From Streptomyces sp. NRRL S-118 (GTDB taxonomy: Bacteria; Actinomycetota; Actinomycetes; Streptomycetales; Streptomycetaceae), in NCBI RefSeq assembly GCF_000716335.1, contig NZ_KL591009.1, forward strand, positions 120,265 through 184,264: 64,000 bases of DNA, given 5' to 3'. Of the stretch, positions 44,747 to 53,789 are shown in pieces (positions within the stretch are counted from its first letter, which is position 1; each line of letters begins with the position of its first letter). Below the pieces are notes generated by a model. The model saw only the letters and a list, made by a program, of their open reading frames with translations. It had not been told where the DNA came from and did no database searches. The translations under genes were made by a program, and so were the position numbers.

Positions 44747-46042
44747 ATGACGCCAGTAATGAGCCAGGTCCCGAAGCGCAGCACGTCCACCGCGCGGCGC
44801 GGCCTGCTCTGTGCCGTGGCCGCGGCGGGAGCGTGGGCGGTGGGCATCAGTGGTTCGGCCACAGCAGCGACTATTACCGACCCACAGTCGAAGCAGTGGT
44901 ACCTGAACGCCATGCGTGCCGACGAGATCTGGAAAACCGCCACTGGGGAAGGCATCAAGGTCGCGGTCATCGACAGCGGCGTCAATCCCTCCACGCCGTC
45001 CCTCAAGGGGCAGGTACTTAAGGGGAAGGACCTTACGGGCGTCAAGGGCGAGGAGACGGACGACCTTACGGGGCATGGCACGACGATGGCTGAGATCATC
45101 GCCGGCACAGGTGCGGGGGGCGGCATCAAGGGCCTGGCGCCGGAGACGAAGATCATCCCGTATCGAGTGTCGGACACCGAGCTCCAGAACACGGAGAAGG
45201 TGAACGGCTTCGACATGCAGGAGGCAATTCGTGCTGCTGCGGACAGCGACGCTCAAATCATCAACGTGTCGATGTCAAGCGATTACTACAACTCTGCTGT
45301 GCGTGACGCGGTTGAGTACGCCCAGAGCAAAGGAAAGCTTCTCTTTGCCGGTGTCGGAAACGGTGCAAAGAAGGGCAACAAGCCTCAGTATCCGGCTAGC
45401 TACCCGGAAGCTGTCGCTGTTGCAGCGTCCGGCCCGGACGGCAAGGTGGCCGACTATTCCCAGCATGGCGACTTCGTAGATATCGCCGCTCCCTCTGGCG
45501 CCCTCCCTCGCTGGTGCGACGAGACCTTCAAGGCCTACTGTGACGGCGACGGTGGCACCAGCTCCGCCACCGCCCTCGCCTCCGCAACCGCCGCCCTCAT
45601 CTGGTCCAAGCACCCCGAGTGGACCGGCAACCAGGTCCTCAGGGTCATGTTCGAGTCGGCCAGCCGAGGCGACGACTGGAAGCCCGGCAGCGTCAGCAAC
45701 TACCTCGGGCACGGTGTCGTCCGCCCCAACGCCCACATCACCCGGGGGCTGGGCAAGCCCGGCGACCCGAACGTCAGCCCCCTGACCAAGGAGAAGGTGG
45801 GTGGCGTCCCCGGCGCAGGCGCCTCGTCCGACGCCACCGACCCGTCTGCACCAGCTTCGTCACAAGCCCCGCAGGCCAAGCCCGGCGGCGACGCGGTCGT
45901 GGCAGGCTCCGGCAAGAAGGCCGGGGCTGAGGCCGGGGCAGGGAGCAACAGCCAGTCGGGCCTCATCATCGGCGGGGCCGCAGTCGTGGTCGTCCTCGCG
46001 GGAGCGGCTTTCGCCGTGCTCCGGCGCCGACGCAGCGCCTGA
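44747..46042 (+). CDS. mycP: Second mycosin-type subtilisin protease with C-terminal anchor
   Basis: Another ESX-type serine protease: signal peptide (ARRGLLCAVAAAGAWAVGISGSATA), Asp76 in VAVIDSGVN, His110 in GHGTTMAEI, Ser near 271 in GGTSSATALASATAALI, then a Pro/Ala linker and a C-terminal helix (LIIGGAAVVVVLAGAAFAVL) before RRRRSA. 431 residues. It clearly differs from the first mycosin (ASYPEAVAVAASGPDGKVADY versus ASYEGVLAVASSDRNNERAAF). Bases ~44,880-45,500 have many A/T-ending codons, unlike flanking genes; the 3' third returns to normal. Start ATG 44747; ATG 44759 possible. Confidence 0.9.
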   Translation: MTPVMSQVPKRSTSTARRGLLCAVAAAGAWAVGISGSATAATITDPQSKQWYLNAMRADEIWKTATGEGIKVAVIDSGVNPSTPSLKGQVLKGKDLTGVKGEETDDLTGHGTTMAEIIAGTGAGGGIKGLAPETKIIPYRVSDTELQNTEKVNGFDMQEAIRAAADSDAQIINVSMSSDYYNSAVRDAVEYAQSKGKLLFAGVGNGAKKGNKPQYPASYPEAVAVAASGPDGKVADYSQHGDFVDIAAPSGALPRWCDETFKAYCDGDGGTSSATALASATAALIWSKHPEWTGNQVLRVMFESASRGDDWKPGSVSNYLGHGVVRPNAHITRGLGKPGDPNVSPLTKEKVGGVPGAGASSDATDPSAPASSQAPQAKPGGDAVVAGSGKKAGAEAGAGSNSQSGLIIGGAAVVVVLAGAAFAVLRRRRSA

Positions 46043-46118
46043 CCCACAGAAACCACCGCTGCTGATGTGAACCGACACGTCGCAGCTCCGTGAGAACCCA
46101 AGAAAGGAAGAGCGACAC

Positions 46119-46481
46119 ATGGCAGTGCAGAAGGTTGGCGATCAGAGTCTCAAGGATTTCCAGGATGAGATCTCGAACCGCTTCGAATCCGTCAAGGGTC
46201 AGCTGAAGAGCCTCCAGGGCGTCATCGACAGCCTCGAGGGCAACTGGAAGGGCATCGGCGCCGGTGCCTTCGACACCAAGCAGACCGAGATCAACCAGGC
46301 CATGGTGCGTATCGCGAAGCTGCTGCTGAACTTCCAGGAAGCGATCCAGGTCACCCGCACGACCGCCGGCAACACCGAAGACGAGGTGGAGAAGGCGCTG
46401 CGCGGTGTCGACGTGACCGGCGGCTTCTCGGGTGACGCTGCCGCGACGCGCCGCGCCACCTCGAACATCGCAAGCCTCTGA
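46119..46481 (+). CDS. WXG100 protein (Esx family)
   Basis: A 120-residue WXG100 secretion substrate. Two helices meet at the WXG turn W43-K44-G45 (SLEGNWKGIGAGAFDTKQTEIN). The tail (EKALRGVDVTGGFSGDAAATRRATSNIASL) is longer than the usual ~95-100 residues. ATG 46119 with a good SD (GAAAGGAAG). It is followed after 61 bases by a second Esx-size gene; the two most likely form the EsxA/EsxB heterodimer exported by this system and linked to sporulation in S. coelicolor (recalled literature). Confidence 0.92.
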   Translation: MAVQKVGDQSLKDFQDEISNRFESVKGQLKSLQGVIDSLEGNWKGIGAGAFDTKQTEINQAMVRIAKLLLNFQEAIQVTRTTAGNTEDEVEKALRGVDVTGGFSGDAAATRRATSNIASL

Positions 46482-46542
46482 CGCACGACGGCGTCAGCAC
46501 TTACCCCACAGTTCCGCACACACAACGCATTTGGAGGGCTCA

Positions 46543-46842
46543 GTGCCACGAGCAACCGATGACGTGATGGTCGTCACCTACTCCTCCCTGGAGCAGGCGG
46601 CGTCGACGATCGAGACGCAGGCGAAGAGCCTGGACGAGGCCCTCGAGGCCATCCAGGGGAAGATCCGCAGCATCTCCTCCACCTTCGAGGGTGAGGCCAA
46701 GACGGCCGCGGACGGCGCCCACAAGCAGTGGGACACCGAGACCCGCCTCATCCACGAGGCCCTCAAGGGCATCGCCAAGGCGGTCCGTGAGGCCGGCCCG
46801 GCGTACCAGGCCGGTGACAAGAAGGCCGCCAGCTACTACTAG
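46543..46842 (+). CDS. WXG100-family protein with Phe in place of the WXG Trp
   Basis: A 99-residue Esx-type protein, starting at GTG 46543 with SD TTGGAGGG. The helical hairpin turn reads F48-E49-G50 (ISSTFEGEAKTAADG) instead of W-x-G. Its C-terminus GPAYQAGDKKAASYY contains Y88-x-x-x-D92, the export signal expected on one member of each Esx pair, so this is probably the signal-bearing EsxB-like partner of the 46119-46481 protein. A strong terminator follows. Confidence 0.9.
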   Translation: MPRATDDVMVVTYSSLEQAASTIETQAKSLDEALEAIQGKIRSISSTFEGEAKTAADGAHKQWDTETRLIHEALKGIAKAVREAGPAYQAGDKKAASYY

Positions 46843-46865
46843 GAGCCGAGTAGCGGTCACAACGA

Positions 46866-46898
46866 CAGGGTGGGCACGTGCGGGAGGTGCCCACCCTG
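46866..46898 (+). terminator. Terminator of the esx gene pair
   Basis: A perfect 12-bp stem (CAGGGTGGGCAC / GTGCCCACCCTG) around a 9-base loop, 24 bases after the stop of the second Esx gene. Confidence 0.85.
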
Positions 46899-47092
46899 AC
46901 TCGTTCCCTGCGTCCGCCGGCCGCTCGCCCCGCTCGCCCCGCTCGCCGACAGCCAGGCACCCGCGCGGCCGGTGAGCGCCCGTGGTGAAGGCGAGCTCCG
47001 TTCCGCTGTCGCCCGCGAATTCCACAAGCCTGCGCGGGCCCTCCGTCGCGCCGTCCAGCAAGGCGGCACGAGACGGACCCCCGGAAAACAGC

Positions 47093-47125
47093 ACCGCGGC
47101 GCTCCCATGAGGAACGCCGCGGTGT
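47093..47125 (-). terminator. Terminator of eccC
   Basis: A perfect 10-bp stem (CACCGCGGCG / CGCCGCGGTG) lies 22 bases beyond the eccC stop, oriented to end the minus-strand transcript. Confidence 0.75.
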
Positions 47126-47146
47126 CGTCGCTCGTCCTGCCCGTGC

Positions 47147-50100
47147 CTAGAACTGCGACGGCATCAGCCCCGTCTGCACCAGCGGGTTGCCGCGCTGGCG
47201 GGAGACGAAGATGCCACGGCCCGGCGGCATCGGGCGCATCCTCACGCCGCCGAGGACATCGCCCTCCTGCGGGTCGCCCGAGAGCAGCACGCCCTGCGCG
47301 CCGAGCTCCATCATGCGCTGCATGAACGGCTCGTACGTCGCCCGGCTCGCACCCGCCGCGCTGCGGGCGATGATGAAGCGCACGCCCACGTCACGGGCGA
47401 ACGGCAGCTGCTCGGTGAGCTTGCCCAGCGGGTTGCCGCTCGACGTGGACACCAGGTCGTAGTCGTCGACGACGACGTACACGCACGGCCCGCGCCACCA
47501 GCTGCGGTCGCGCAGCTGCTGCGCGGTGACGTCCGGCGACGGCGTACGGCGCTGCATCAGGTCGGACAGCGCGTCCACGTGGTGGTCCATGTTGTTGGAC
47601 ATCGGGACGTACTCCGCCAGGTGGGACGCCGGGGTGACGTCCAGCAGCGCGCGCCGGTTGTCGATCACGAAGAACTTGGCGGAGTCCCCGTCGTACCGCT
47701 CGCACAGCTGCTTGATCAGCAGCCGCAGCAGGTTGGACTTGCCCGACTCGCTCTCGCCGAAGACCAGGAAGAACGGATCGCGGTCGAAGTTGACGAAGGC
47801 CGGCTCCAGGCTGTTCTCGTCGATACCGAAGGCGATGCCCCGATTCGGCTCCGCGTACCCCGCCGGGAGCTGGTCCGCCGGGAGCTCCCGGGGCAGCAGC
47901 CGCACCGCCGGCGCACCCGGCGCCGTCCAGTGGCGGCCGACCTCCTGCGCCATCGCCGCGGTGGCCTCCGCCAGGTCGCTGTCGGAGTTGATGCCGTCGA
48001 TACGCGGCACCGCGGCCATGAAGTGCAGGCTCTCCGGTGTCAGACCACGCCCCGGTACGCCCTGCGGCACGTTGACGGCCGCCTTCCGGTCCAGCTCGGA
48101 GTCCATCGTGTCGCCGAGGCGCAGCTCCAGCCGGTTCATCAGGTGGTCCTTGAGGTTCGCCCGGACCTCCATGGAGCGCGACGCGGTCAGGATCACGTGG
48201 ATGCCGTAGCCGAGGCCGCGCGCCGCGATGTCCAGCACGGCGAACTCCAGGCCCTCGTACTCGGTCCGGAAGTTGCCCCAGCCGTCGATGACCAGGAACA
48301 CGTCACCCCACGGCTGCTCCGTCACGGAGATGTCCCCGCGCTCGCGCAGCCTGCGGTACGTCGCGATCGAGTCGATGCCCGCGCTGCGGAAGTACTCCTC
48401 GCGCCGCTCCAGGACGGAGTACACCTCGGAGACCGTGCGCCGCACCTTCTCCGGGTCCAGACGCGAGGCGACCCCGCCGACGTGCGGCAGGCCGGCGACC
48501 GACGCCAGACCGCCACCACCGAAGTCGAGACCGTAGAACTGCACCTCGTACGGGGTGTGCGTCAGCGCGAACGCCGAGATCAGCGTCCTCAGCAGCGTCG
48601 ACTTGCCCGACTGCGGACCACCGACGATCTGCATGTGGCCGGCCGCGCCCGAGAAGTCCCGGTAGAGCGTGTCACGCCGCTGCTCGAACGGCTTGTCGAC
48701 CACACCGAGGGGCACCACGAGGCGCCCCGCCCCCTGGTAGCCGGGCTGCGTCAGCCCGCGCCCCTGCACCGCGGCGAGGCCGGGCAGCAACTCGTCCAGC
48801 GGCGGCGGGTTGTCCAGCGGCGGCAGCCACACCTGGTGGGCCTCCGCTCCCCGCCCTTCGAGCCGCCGCACGATCACATCGAGCACGGAGTCCGCCAGCG
48901 CGTCGTCCTCGGACGTACGGGCCTCCGGCACGACCGGCTGCGCGGGCCGCTCGACGTACCGCACCGGAACGGGCGCGGCCGTGAACAGCACGGGCCGCCG
49001 GTCCACCGGCAGCGGGCCGCCGGGCACCGCGGCGTGCTGGTTCGACCGGTACACGCCGGAGACGTACGCGGCCTTGAACCGCACCATCTCGTCCGTGCCG
49101 TACTTCAGATAGCCGGAGCCCGGCACATTGGGCAGGTGGTACGCGTCCGGCACGCCCAGCGCCGCCCGCGACTCCGCCGCGGAGAAGGTCCGCAGACCGA
49201 CGCGGTACGACAGGTACGTCTCCAGGCCGCGCAGGCGGCCCTCCTCCAGGCGCTGCGAGGCCAGCAGCAGGTGCACGCCCAGCGAGCGGCCGATACGGCC
49301 GATCTGCACGAACATCTCGATGAAGTCCGGCTTGGCCGTGAGCAGCTCGCTGAACTCGTCGATGACCAGGACCAGCGAGGGGATGGGCTGGAGCGGGGCT
49401 CCCGCGGCACGCGCCTTCTCGTAGTCGTGGATGTTGGCGTAGTTGCCCGCGTCGCGCAGCATCTCCTGGCGGCGGTTCAGCTCACCGCGGATGGAGTCGC
49501 CCATGCGGTCGACCAGTGTCAGGTCGTCCGCGAGGTTGGTGATGACGGCCGCGACGTGCGGCATCTGCGACATCCCCGCGAACGTGGCGCCGCCCTTGAA
49601 GTCCGCGAGGACGAAGTTGAGCGTCTCCGACGAGTGCGTGACGGCCAGACCCAGCACCAGCGTGCGCAGGAGCTCCGACTTGCCGGAACCGGTGGCGCCC
49701 ACGCACAGGCCGTGCGGCCCCATGCCCTCCTGCGCCGCCTCCTTGAGGTCCAGCATCACGGGGACGCCGTCCTCACCGACACCGATGGGCACGCGCAGCC
49801 GCTCCGACTGCGAGCGCGGCCGCCACGTCCGGCTGACGTCGATGGACGCCGCGTCACCCAGGTTGAGCAGGTCGGTGAAGTCGAGGTTGGCCAGCAGCGG
49901 TTCGTCGTCGTCCGAGCCGGAGGCGACCCGCAGCGGAGCGAGCTGACGGGCCAGCGCCTCGGCGGCCTCCAGGCTCAGCCCGTCCGGCACACCCTCGTAC
50001 ACCAGGCCGTGGCCCGACTCCAGTCGCAGCGCGTCGGGGTGGACCACCACCGACAGGCCGCCGCCGCGCGGACCGGCCGGCTCACCCGGTACGACCTCGA

Positions 50101-51118
50101 CGATCGTCACGCCCTGGAGGCCCTCCGCCGCCGCCAGCGCCGACATGGGCGGCACCGACTGGCCGTCGAGCACCACCACGATGTGCGGCTGGTCCAGCAG
50201 CGGGTGGCCGCCGCCCTGGAAGCGCGGCCGGCCTTCGAGGCGCCGCGCGAGCATGTCCTCCAGGTCGCGCGCGTCCGTGGTGATCAGGCGCCGTGTCCCC
50301 GCGCCGTCGCCGTCACCCTGCGCCTGCACGTGCGGAAGCCACTTCGTCCACTCCCAGTGGTGGGCCGCCTCCTGGCCGGCCGCGACGGCGATGACGAGGT
50401 CCTCGGGGGAGTGCAGCGAAGCGAGCGAGCCGATCATCGCCCGCGCCGCCGACCGCACCGACTCCGTGTCACCGCTGACCGTCAAGGAGTAGAAGGCGCG
50501 CAGGGACACGGCCATGGGCAGACCGTCGAGGGTGCTGTGAGCCCTGAGAAACTGCTGCATCGCACCGGCGGTGAGCGGCTCCAGCTCGTCGACGGGCGCC
50601 GTCTCGGGGGCGACGAGCGGAGTCGCGAGCTGCTGGCTCCCCAGACCGATGCGCACCTGGCCGAAGTCGTCGTCGCCGATGCGCCGCTCCCAGACCCGGC
50701 TGCCCTCGGCGACCAGCGCCCACAACTGCTCGGGGGACGGGTGGAGGTAGTACTGCGCGTCGCGCTGGAGCCGTGCCGTCCTCAGCACCGTACGCCGGAT
50801 CTGGGTGAGGTACTTGAGGTAGTCGCGCCGCATGTCCGCGAGCTGGCCCTGGGTGCCGCGCCGGTAGCGCACGAGCATCGCGATGGCCATGGCGACCGTC
50901 GACGCGATCATCACCATGCCCATGATCCGCATGATGGGGTTCGGCGTCATGAAGAAGAAGACGACCGAACCACCCATGCCGAGCGTCGGCAGGAGCTGCA
51001 TCAGCACGCCCTCCTGCTGCCCTCTCGGCAGCTCGGGCGGGGGTTGCAGCTGCACCTGCTCACCGGGCACTTCGGAGGGCAGGGCCCGTGGTGGGCGCTT
51101 GACGACGATTTGACTCAC
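47147..51118 (-). CDS. eccC: Type VII secretion ATPase EccC (fused EccCa-EccCb)
   Basis: Motor of the ESX system, FtsK/SpoIIIE family. Two transmembrane helices lie near 41-84 (QLLPTLGMGGSVVFFFM and IMGMVMIASTVAMAIAML), followed by three ATPase domains with Walker A at 474-481 (GATGSGKS), 833-840 (GGPQSGKS) and 1121-1128 (GESESGKS). Only the first has a full Walker B Asp-Glu (LVLVIDEFSELL); the second and third read VIDGWG and VVDDYD, the partial degeneracy known in EccC. All three domains are in one 1323-residue chain rather than the split Ca/Cb of ESX-1. GTG start at 51118. It reads away from eccD. Confidence 0.97.
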   Translation of the reverse strand: MSQIVVKRPPRALPSEVPGEQVQLQPPPELPRGQQEGVLMQLLPTLGMGGSVVFFFMTPNPIMRIMGMVMIASTVAMAIAMLVRYRRGTQGQLADMRRDYLKYLTQIRRTVLRTARLQRDAQYYLHPSPEQLWALVAEGSRVWERRIGDDDFGQVRIGLGSQQLATPLVAPETAPVDELEPLTAGAMQQFLRAHSTLDGLPMAVSLRAFYSLTVSGDTESVRSAARAMIGSLASLHSPEDLVIAVAAGQEAAHHWEWTKWLPHVQAQGDGDGAGTRRLITTDARDLEDMLARRLEGRPRFQGGGHPLLDQPHIVVVLDGQSVPPMSALAAAEGLQGVTIVEVVPGEPAGPRGGGLSVVVHPDALRLESGHGLVYEGVPDGLSLEAAEALARQLAPLRVASGSDDDEPLLANLDFTDLLNLGDAASIDVSRTWRPRSQSERLRVPIGVGEDGVPVMLDLKEAAQEGMGPHGLCVGATGSGKSELLRTLVLGLAVTHSSETLNFVLADFKGGATFAGMSQMPHVAAVITNLADDLTLVDRMGDSIRGELNRRQEMLRDAGNYANIHDYEKARAAGAPLQPIPSLVLVIDEFSELLTAKPDFIEMFVQIGRIGRSLGVHLLLASQRLEEGRLRGLETYLSYRVGLRTFSAAESRAALGVPDAYHLPNVPGSGYLKYGTDEMVRFKAAYVSGVYRSNQHAAVPGGPLPVDRRPVLFTAAPVPVRYVERPAQPVVPEARTSEDDALADSVLDVIVRRLEGRGAEAHQVWLPPLDNPPPLDELLPGLAAVQGRGLTQPGYQGAGRLVVPLGVVDKPFEQRRDTLYRDFSGAAGHMQIVGGPQSGKSTLLRTLISAFALTHTPYEVQFYGLDFGGGGLASVAGLPHVGGVASRLDPEKVRRTVSEVYSVLERREEYFRSAGIDSIATYRRLRERGDISVTEQPWGDVFLVIDGWGNFRTEYEGLEFAVLDIAARGLGYGIHVILTASRSMEVRANLKDHLMNRLELRLGDTMDSELDRKAAVNVPQGVPGRGLTPESLHFMAAVPRIDGINSDSDLAEATAAMAQEVGRHWTAPGAPAVRLLPRELPADQLPAGYAEPNRGIAFGIDENSLEPAFVNFDRDPFFLVFGESESGKSNLLRLLIKQLCERYDGDSAKFFVIDNRRALLDVTPASHLAEYVPMSNNMDHHVDALSDLMQRRTPSPDVTAQQLRDRSWWRGPCVYVVVDDYDLVSTSSGNPLGKLTEQLPFARDVGVRFIIARSAAGASRATYEPFMQRMMELGAQGVLLSGDPQEGDVLGGVRMRPMPPGRGIFVSRQRGNPLVQTGLMPSQF

Positions 51119-51668
51119 AGCTCACCAATTCCCTTGGCGGACGGAAACGTTCCTATCGGCGCCCCCGTGGCGACGGGTTCCGACCGCGGGGAAGGATCCT
51201 ACTTGCGCAGGGGGTTACGGGTGGGCGGTAGGGTGGCGCGAAGTGCACGCGCACCTGTGAACCTCCGCAAAGAATCCGGTGATTCGGAACGGGTCGCCCG
51301 GAACGGACCACCCGGTGCCGGAACCGGCACCGGAACGGTTGCCGGATCCAGCACCGGAACGGCGGTTGGAGCCGGCACCGGAACGGCAGTTGGAACCAGA
51401 ACCGGAACGGTTGCCGGAACCAGCACCGGATCCGGGGCCTGAACGGGCGCCGCGACAGCAGCGGGTCCCGGTGCCGGAACCATGCACCGGACCCGCGGAG
51501 TACGGGGCACGGTTCACGGAGCCGGAAACGGAGCGCCGCGGTGCCGGCACGCCGACGCGGACGCGCGCACAGCGGGCGCGGAGGCGAGCGCCGGACGCGG
51601 AACCTCCGTGCCGGACGCGGAACGCACACAAGAACCAGCCGCATGAGAACCACGAGGGGAAGCAGCAG
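51119..51668. other. Divergent region between eccC and eccD containing an 8-codon repeat
   Basis: About 550 bp separate the eccC start from the preferred eccD start. The part near eccC is less G/C-rich and should hold its promoter, though no clear -35/-10 pair is visible. From 51328 a 24-bp tandem repeat begins. A plus-strand frame is open from GTG 51279 right into eccD, so part of this region could encode an N-terminal Pro/Glu/Arg-rich extension of EccD, but there is no SD at 51279. Confidence 0.5.
51328..51440. repeat. 24-bp tandem repeat upstream of eccD
   Basis: Four imperfect 24-bp units start at 51328, 51352, 51376 and 51400, mostly of the form CACCGGAACGG plus 13 variable bases, with a partial fifth. 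The unit equals eight codons; on the plus strand it reads as PAPERxLE-type octapeptides, in frame with eccD. Confidence 0.8.
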
Positions 51669-53177
51669 GTGAGTATGACGGCCCCAGCCGCGGCCACCGG
51701 AACCGGCCACCCGGCTCCCGTGACTCCGTCCGGCGGCGGAACCGGTTTCTGTCGCGTCACGGTCGTCGCACCGGACGGCCGCGTCGACGTGGCACTGCCC
51801 GAGGACATCCCCGTCGCCGACCTCTATCCGGAGGTGCTCCGGCTGTCCGGGCAGAGCCCGGCACCCGGCGCCCCCGTCGGATACCACCTCGTGCGGCGTG
51901 ACGGCACCGTGCTCGACGGCGCGCGCTCACTGGCCGCGCAGCGCATCCTCGACGGTGAACTGCTGTCGCTGCGGCCCTTCGCCGAGTCGCTGCCGCCGGC
52001 CGTCTTCGACGACGTGTCCGACGCCGTGGCCTCCGCCGTCGCCCGCGACCGCACGCTGTGGAGTGACGCCCTGATGCGGGGCGCCGGCCTCTTCGGCGGC
52101 TCCGTCCTGCTCGTGCTGCTCGCCTTCGTGCTGTGGTCGTCCGACCCCCGGCACGACATGCACGGCCTGCCCGGCATCCTGGCCGCCGTGACCGGCGTCC
52201 TGCTGCTGGCCCTGGCGTGCGTCCGCGCCCGCGTCTACGACGACCGCGGCTCGGCCGTCGCCCTCGGCATCGGCGCCATGGCCAACGCCGGCGTCGCCGG
52301 ATCCGGTCTGCTGCCGCTGGCGGACGGGCAGGGCATCGGCCGGCTGCAGTTCCTGCTCGCCTGCGCCGCCGTCCTGGTCTTCTCCGTCGTGCTGACGATC
52401 GTCGCCCCCGGCGGCGACGGCCCCTTCGTGGCGTTCGTCTTTGCCTCCGCCGTCGGGCTCCTGGTGACCTTCGTCGCCGTCCTCACCCGGCTGGAGCCGG
52501 TCGAGTCCGCCGGCGTGAGCGCGACGCTCGCCGTGGGCGCCCTCGCCTTCCTGCCCGGCCTGTCCACCCGCTTCGCCCGCCTGCCCATCGGCTTCGAGCC
52601 GCCCCGTACGGCGATCGGCGGGTACGGCACCGACCCCGAGCCGCAGGGCCCGGTCGACGCCGAGCGCATCGCCGCCCAGGCCCGGCGCGGCCACGAACTG
52701 CTGGTCGGCCTCGTCGGCGGCTGCGCCCTGCTGGCGGTGGGCGCCGCGGCGGTCCTCGGCTTCTCCGACGACGTGTGGGCCCAGCTCCTGGCGCTCGGCA
52801 CCGGTGTGGCGATGATGATGCGCGCCCACCTGTTCCGTTACACCGCGCAGGTCGGCTGCGCCCTGGCCGCGGGGCTGGGCTCGCTGGTCCTGCTGGGCCT
52901 CGGACTGTGCCTCAACCCTCCGGCGGAACTGCTCCAGGACGCGCTGCGCGGGGACGGTACGGCGCTCGACATCCGTACGATCTGGCTCACCGCGGCCGTC
53001 GCGGCGGTCGCCGCGGTGATCGTCTCGATCGGGCTGATCGTGCCGCGCAAGGGCGTCACCCCCTTCTGGGGACGCTTCCTGGAGATCGCCGAGACCTTCG
53101 TCCTGCTGACGCTGATCCCGCTGTGCCTGGCGGTCTTCGACGTCTACCACTCGATCCGCTCGATGACGAGCAAGTGA
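51669..53177 (+). CDS. eccD: Type VII secretion integral membrane protein EccD
   Basis: Membrane pore component of the ESX system. The N-terminal ~110 residues are the YukD-type ubiquitin-like domain (FCRVTVVAPDGRVDVALPEDIPVADLYPEVLRLSGQ ... YHLVRRDGTVLDGARSLAAQRILDGELLSLRP), followed by about 11 transmembrane helices (from ALMRGAGLFGGSVLLVLLAFVLW to FVLLTLIPLCLAVFDVY). 502 residues from GTG 51669, whose SD (AGGGGA) has 8-base spacing; ATG 51675 is an alternative. Divergent from eccC. Confidence 0.95.
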   Translation: MSMTAPAAATGTGHPAPVTPSGGGTGFCRVTVVAPDGRVDVALPEDIPVADLYPEVLRLSGQSPAPGAPVGYHLVRRDGTVLDGARSLAAQRILDGELLSLRPFAESLPPAVFDDVSDAVASAVARDRTLWSDALMRGAGLFGGSVLLVLLAFVLWSSDPRHDMHGLPGILAAVTGVLLLALACVRARVYDDRGSAVALGIGAMANAGVAGSGLLPLADGQGIGRLQFLLACAAVLVFSVVLTIVAPGGDGPFVAFVFASAVGLLVTFVAVLTRLEPVESAGVSATLAVGALAFLPGLSTRFARLPIGFEPPRTAIGGYGTDPEPQGPVDAERIAAQARRGHELLVGLVGGCALLAVGAAAVLGFSDDVWAQLLALGTGVAMMMRAHLFRYTAQVGCALAAGLGSLVLLGLGLCLNPPAELLQDALRGDGTALDIRTIWLTAAVAAVAAVIVSIGLIVPRKGVTPFWGRFLEIAETFVLLTLIPLCLAVFDVYHSIRSMTSK

Positions 53178-53391
53178 TGAGCGAGTGACGAGCAGGTGAG
53201 GCGGGGCCCCGGTACGCAAGTGCAAGGGGCCCTTCCGGGGCTGGTACGCTGTGTGACGGCCGTTTGTGTACGCGCTTCCGGAGCATCTGGGAGCAGCGCC
53301 CATCGTGCCTTCGCCTCCGAGTCACGGAAGCTCCCCTGAGACCAAGACCAGGGGCACTCGCAGGCGCATCGAACACCACGAGGAGTACCGA

Positions 53392-53682
53392 GTGTCTCTC
53401 GACGCCGCTACGAAGAAGCAGATCATGGCCGAGTTCGGCACCAAGGAGGGCGACACCGGCTCCCCCGAGGTCCAGGTCGCGCTGCTCTCCCGCCGCATCT
53501 CGGACCTGACCGAGCACCTCAAGACCCACAAGCACGACCACCACTCCCGTCGTGGTCTGCTGATCCTGGTCGGCCAGCGCCGCCGCCTGCTGCAGTACCT
53601 GGCCAAGAAGGACATCCAGCGCTTCCGTGCGCTGGTCGACCGCCTCGGCATCCGCCGCGGTGCGGCCGGCGGTGCGAAGTAA
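53392..53682 (+). CDS. rpsO: 30S ribosomal protein S15
   Basis: Binds the central domain of 16S rRNA early in 30S assembly. 96 residues matching the family throughout: [70 protein letters not shown] and the C-terminal [13 protein letters not shown] 53392 is chosen because of the SD GAGGAG and family length; a frame opening at 53266 runs through the leader. It forms the conserved rpsO-pnp pair with the next gene. Confidence 0.97.
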   Translation: MSLDAATKKQIMAEFGTKEGDTGSPEVQVALLSRRISDLTEHLKTHKHDHHSRRGLLILVGQRRRLLQYLAKKDIQRFRALVDRLGIRRGAAGGAK

Positions 53683-53691
53683 GACGCCGTG

Positions 53692-53728
53692 AAGGGAGCG
53701 GTTCCCACGCTGAGGGAGCCGCTCCCTT
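53692..53728 (+). terminator. Terminator of rpsO
   Basis: A perfect 10-bp stem (AAGGGAGCGG / CCGCTCCCTT) begins 9 bases after the rpsO stop. It probably ends part of the rpsO transcription, with the rest reading into pnp. Confidence 0.75.
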
Positions 53729-53744
53729 TGCTGTACGCGCTGCG

Positions 53745-53789
53745 CGTGACACACGTGACGCGCGTGACCCGCGTGATCCACGGGACGCA
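53745..53789. repeat. 9-bp tandem repeat in the rpsO-pnp spacer
   Basis: Five 9-bp units in a row of the form CGTGACNNN (CGTGACACA, CGTGACGCG, CGTGACCCG, CGTGATCCA, CGGGACGCA), followed by ~200 bp rich in GGTAC/GTACC blocks that can fold on themselves. Confidence 0.75.

Larger units (their letters stand above)
46843..47146. other. Convergent intergenic region with two hairpin terminators
   Basis: This 304-bp gap separates the Esx pair (plus strand) from eccC (minus strand). It holds one terminator near each end: 46866-46898 for the esx genes and 47093-47125 for eccC. Between them I see no credible gene or promoter. Confidence 0.7.
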
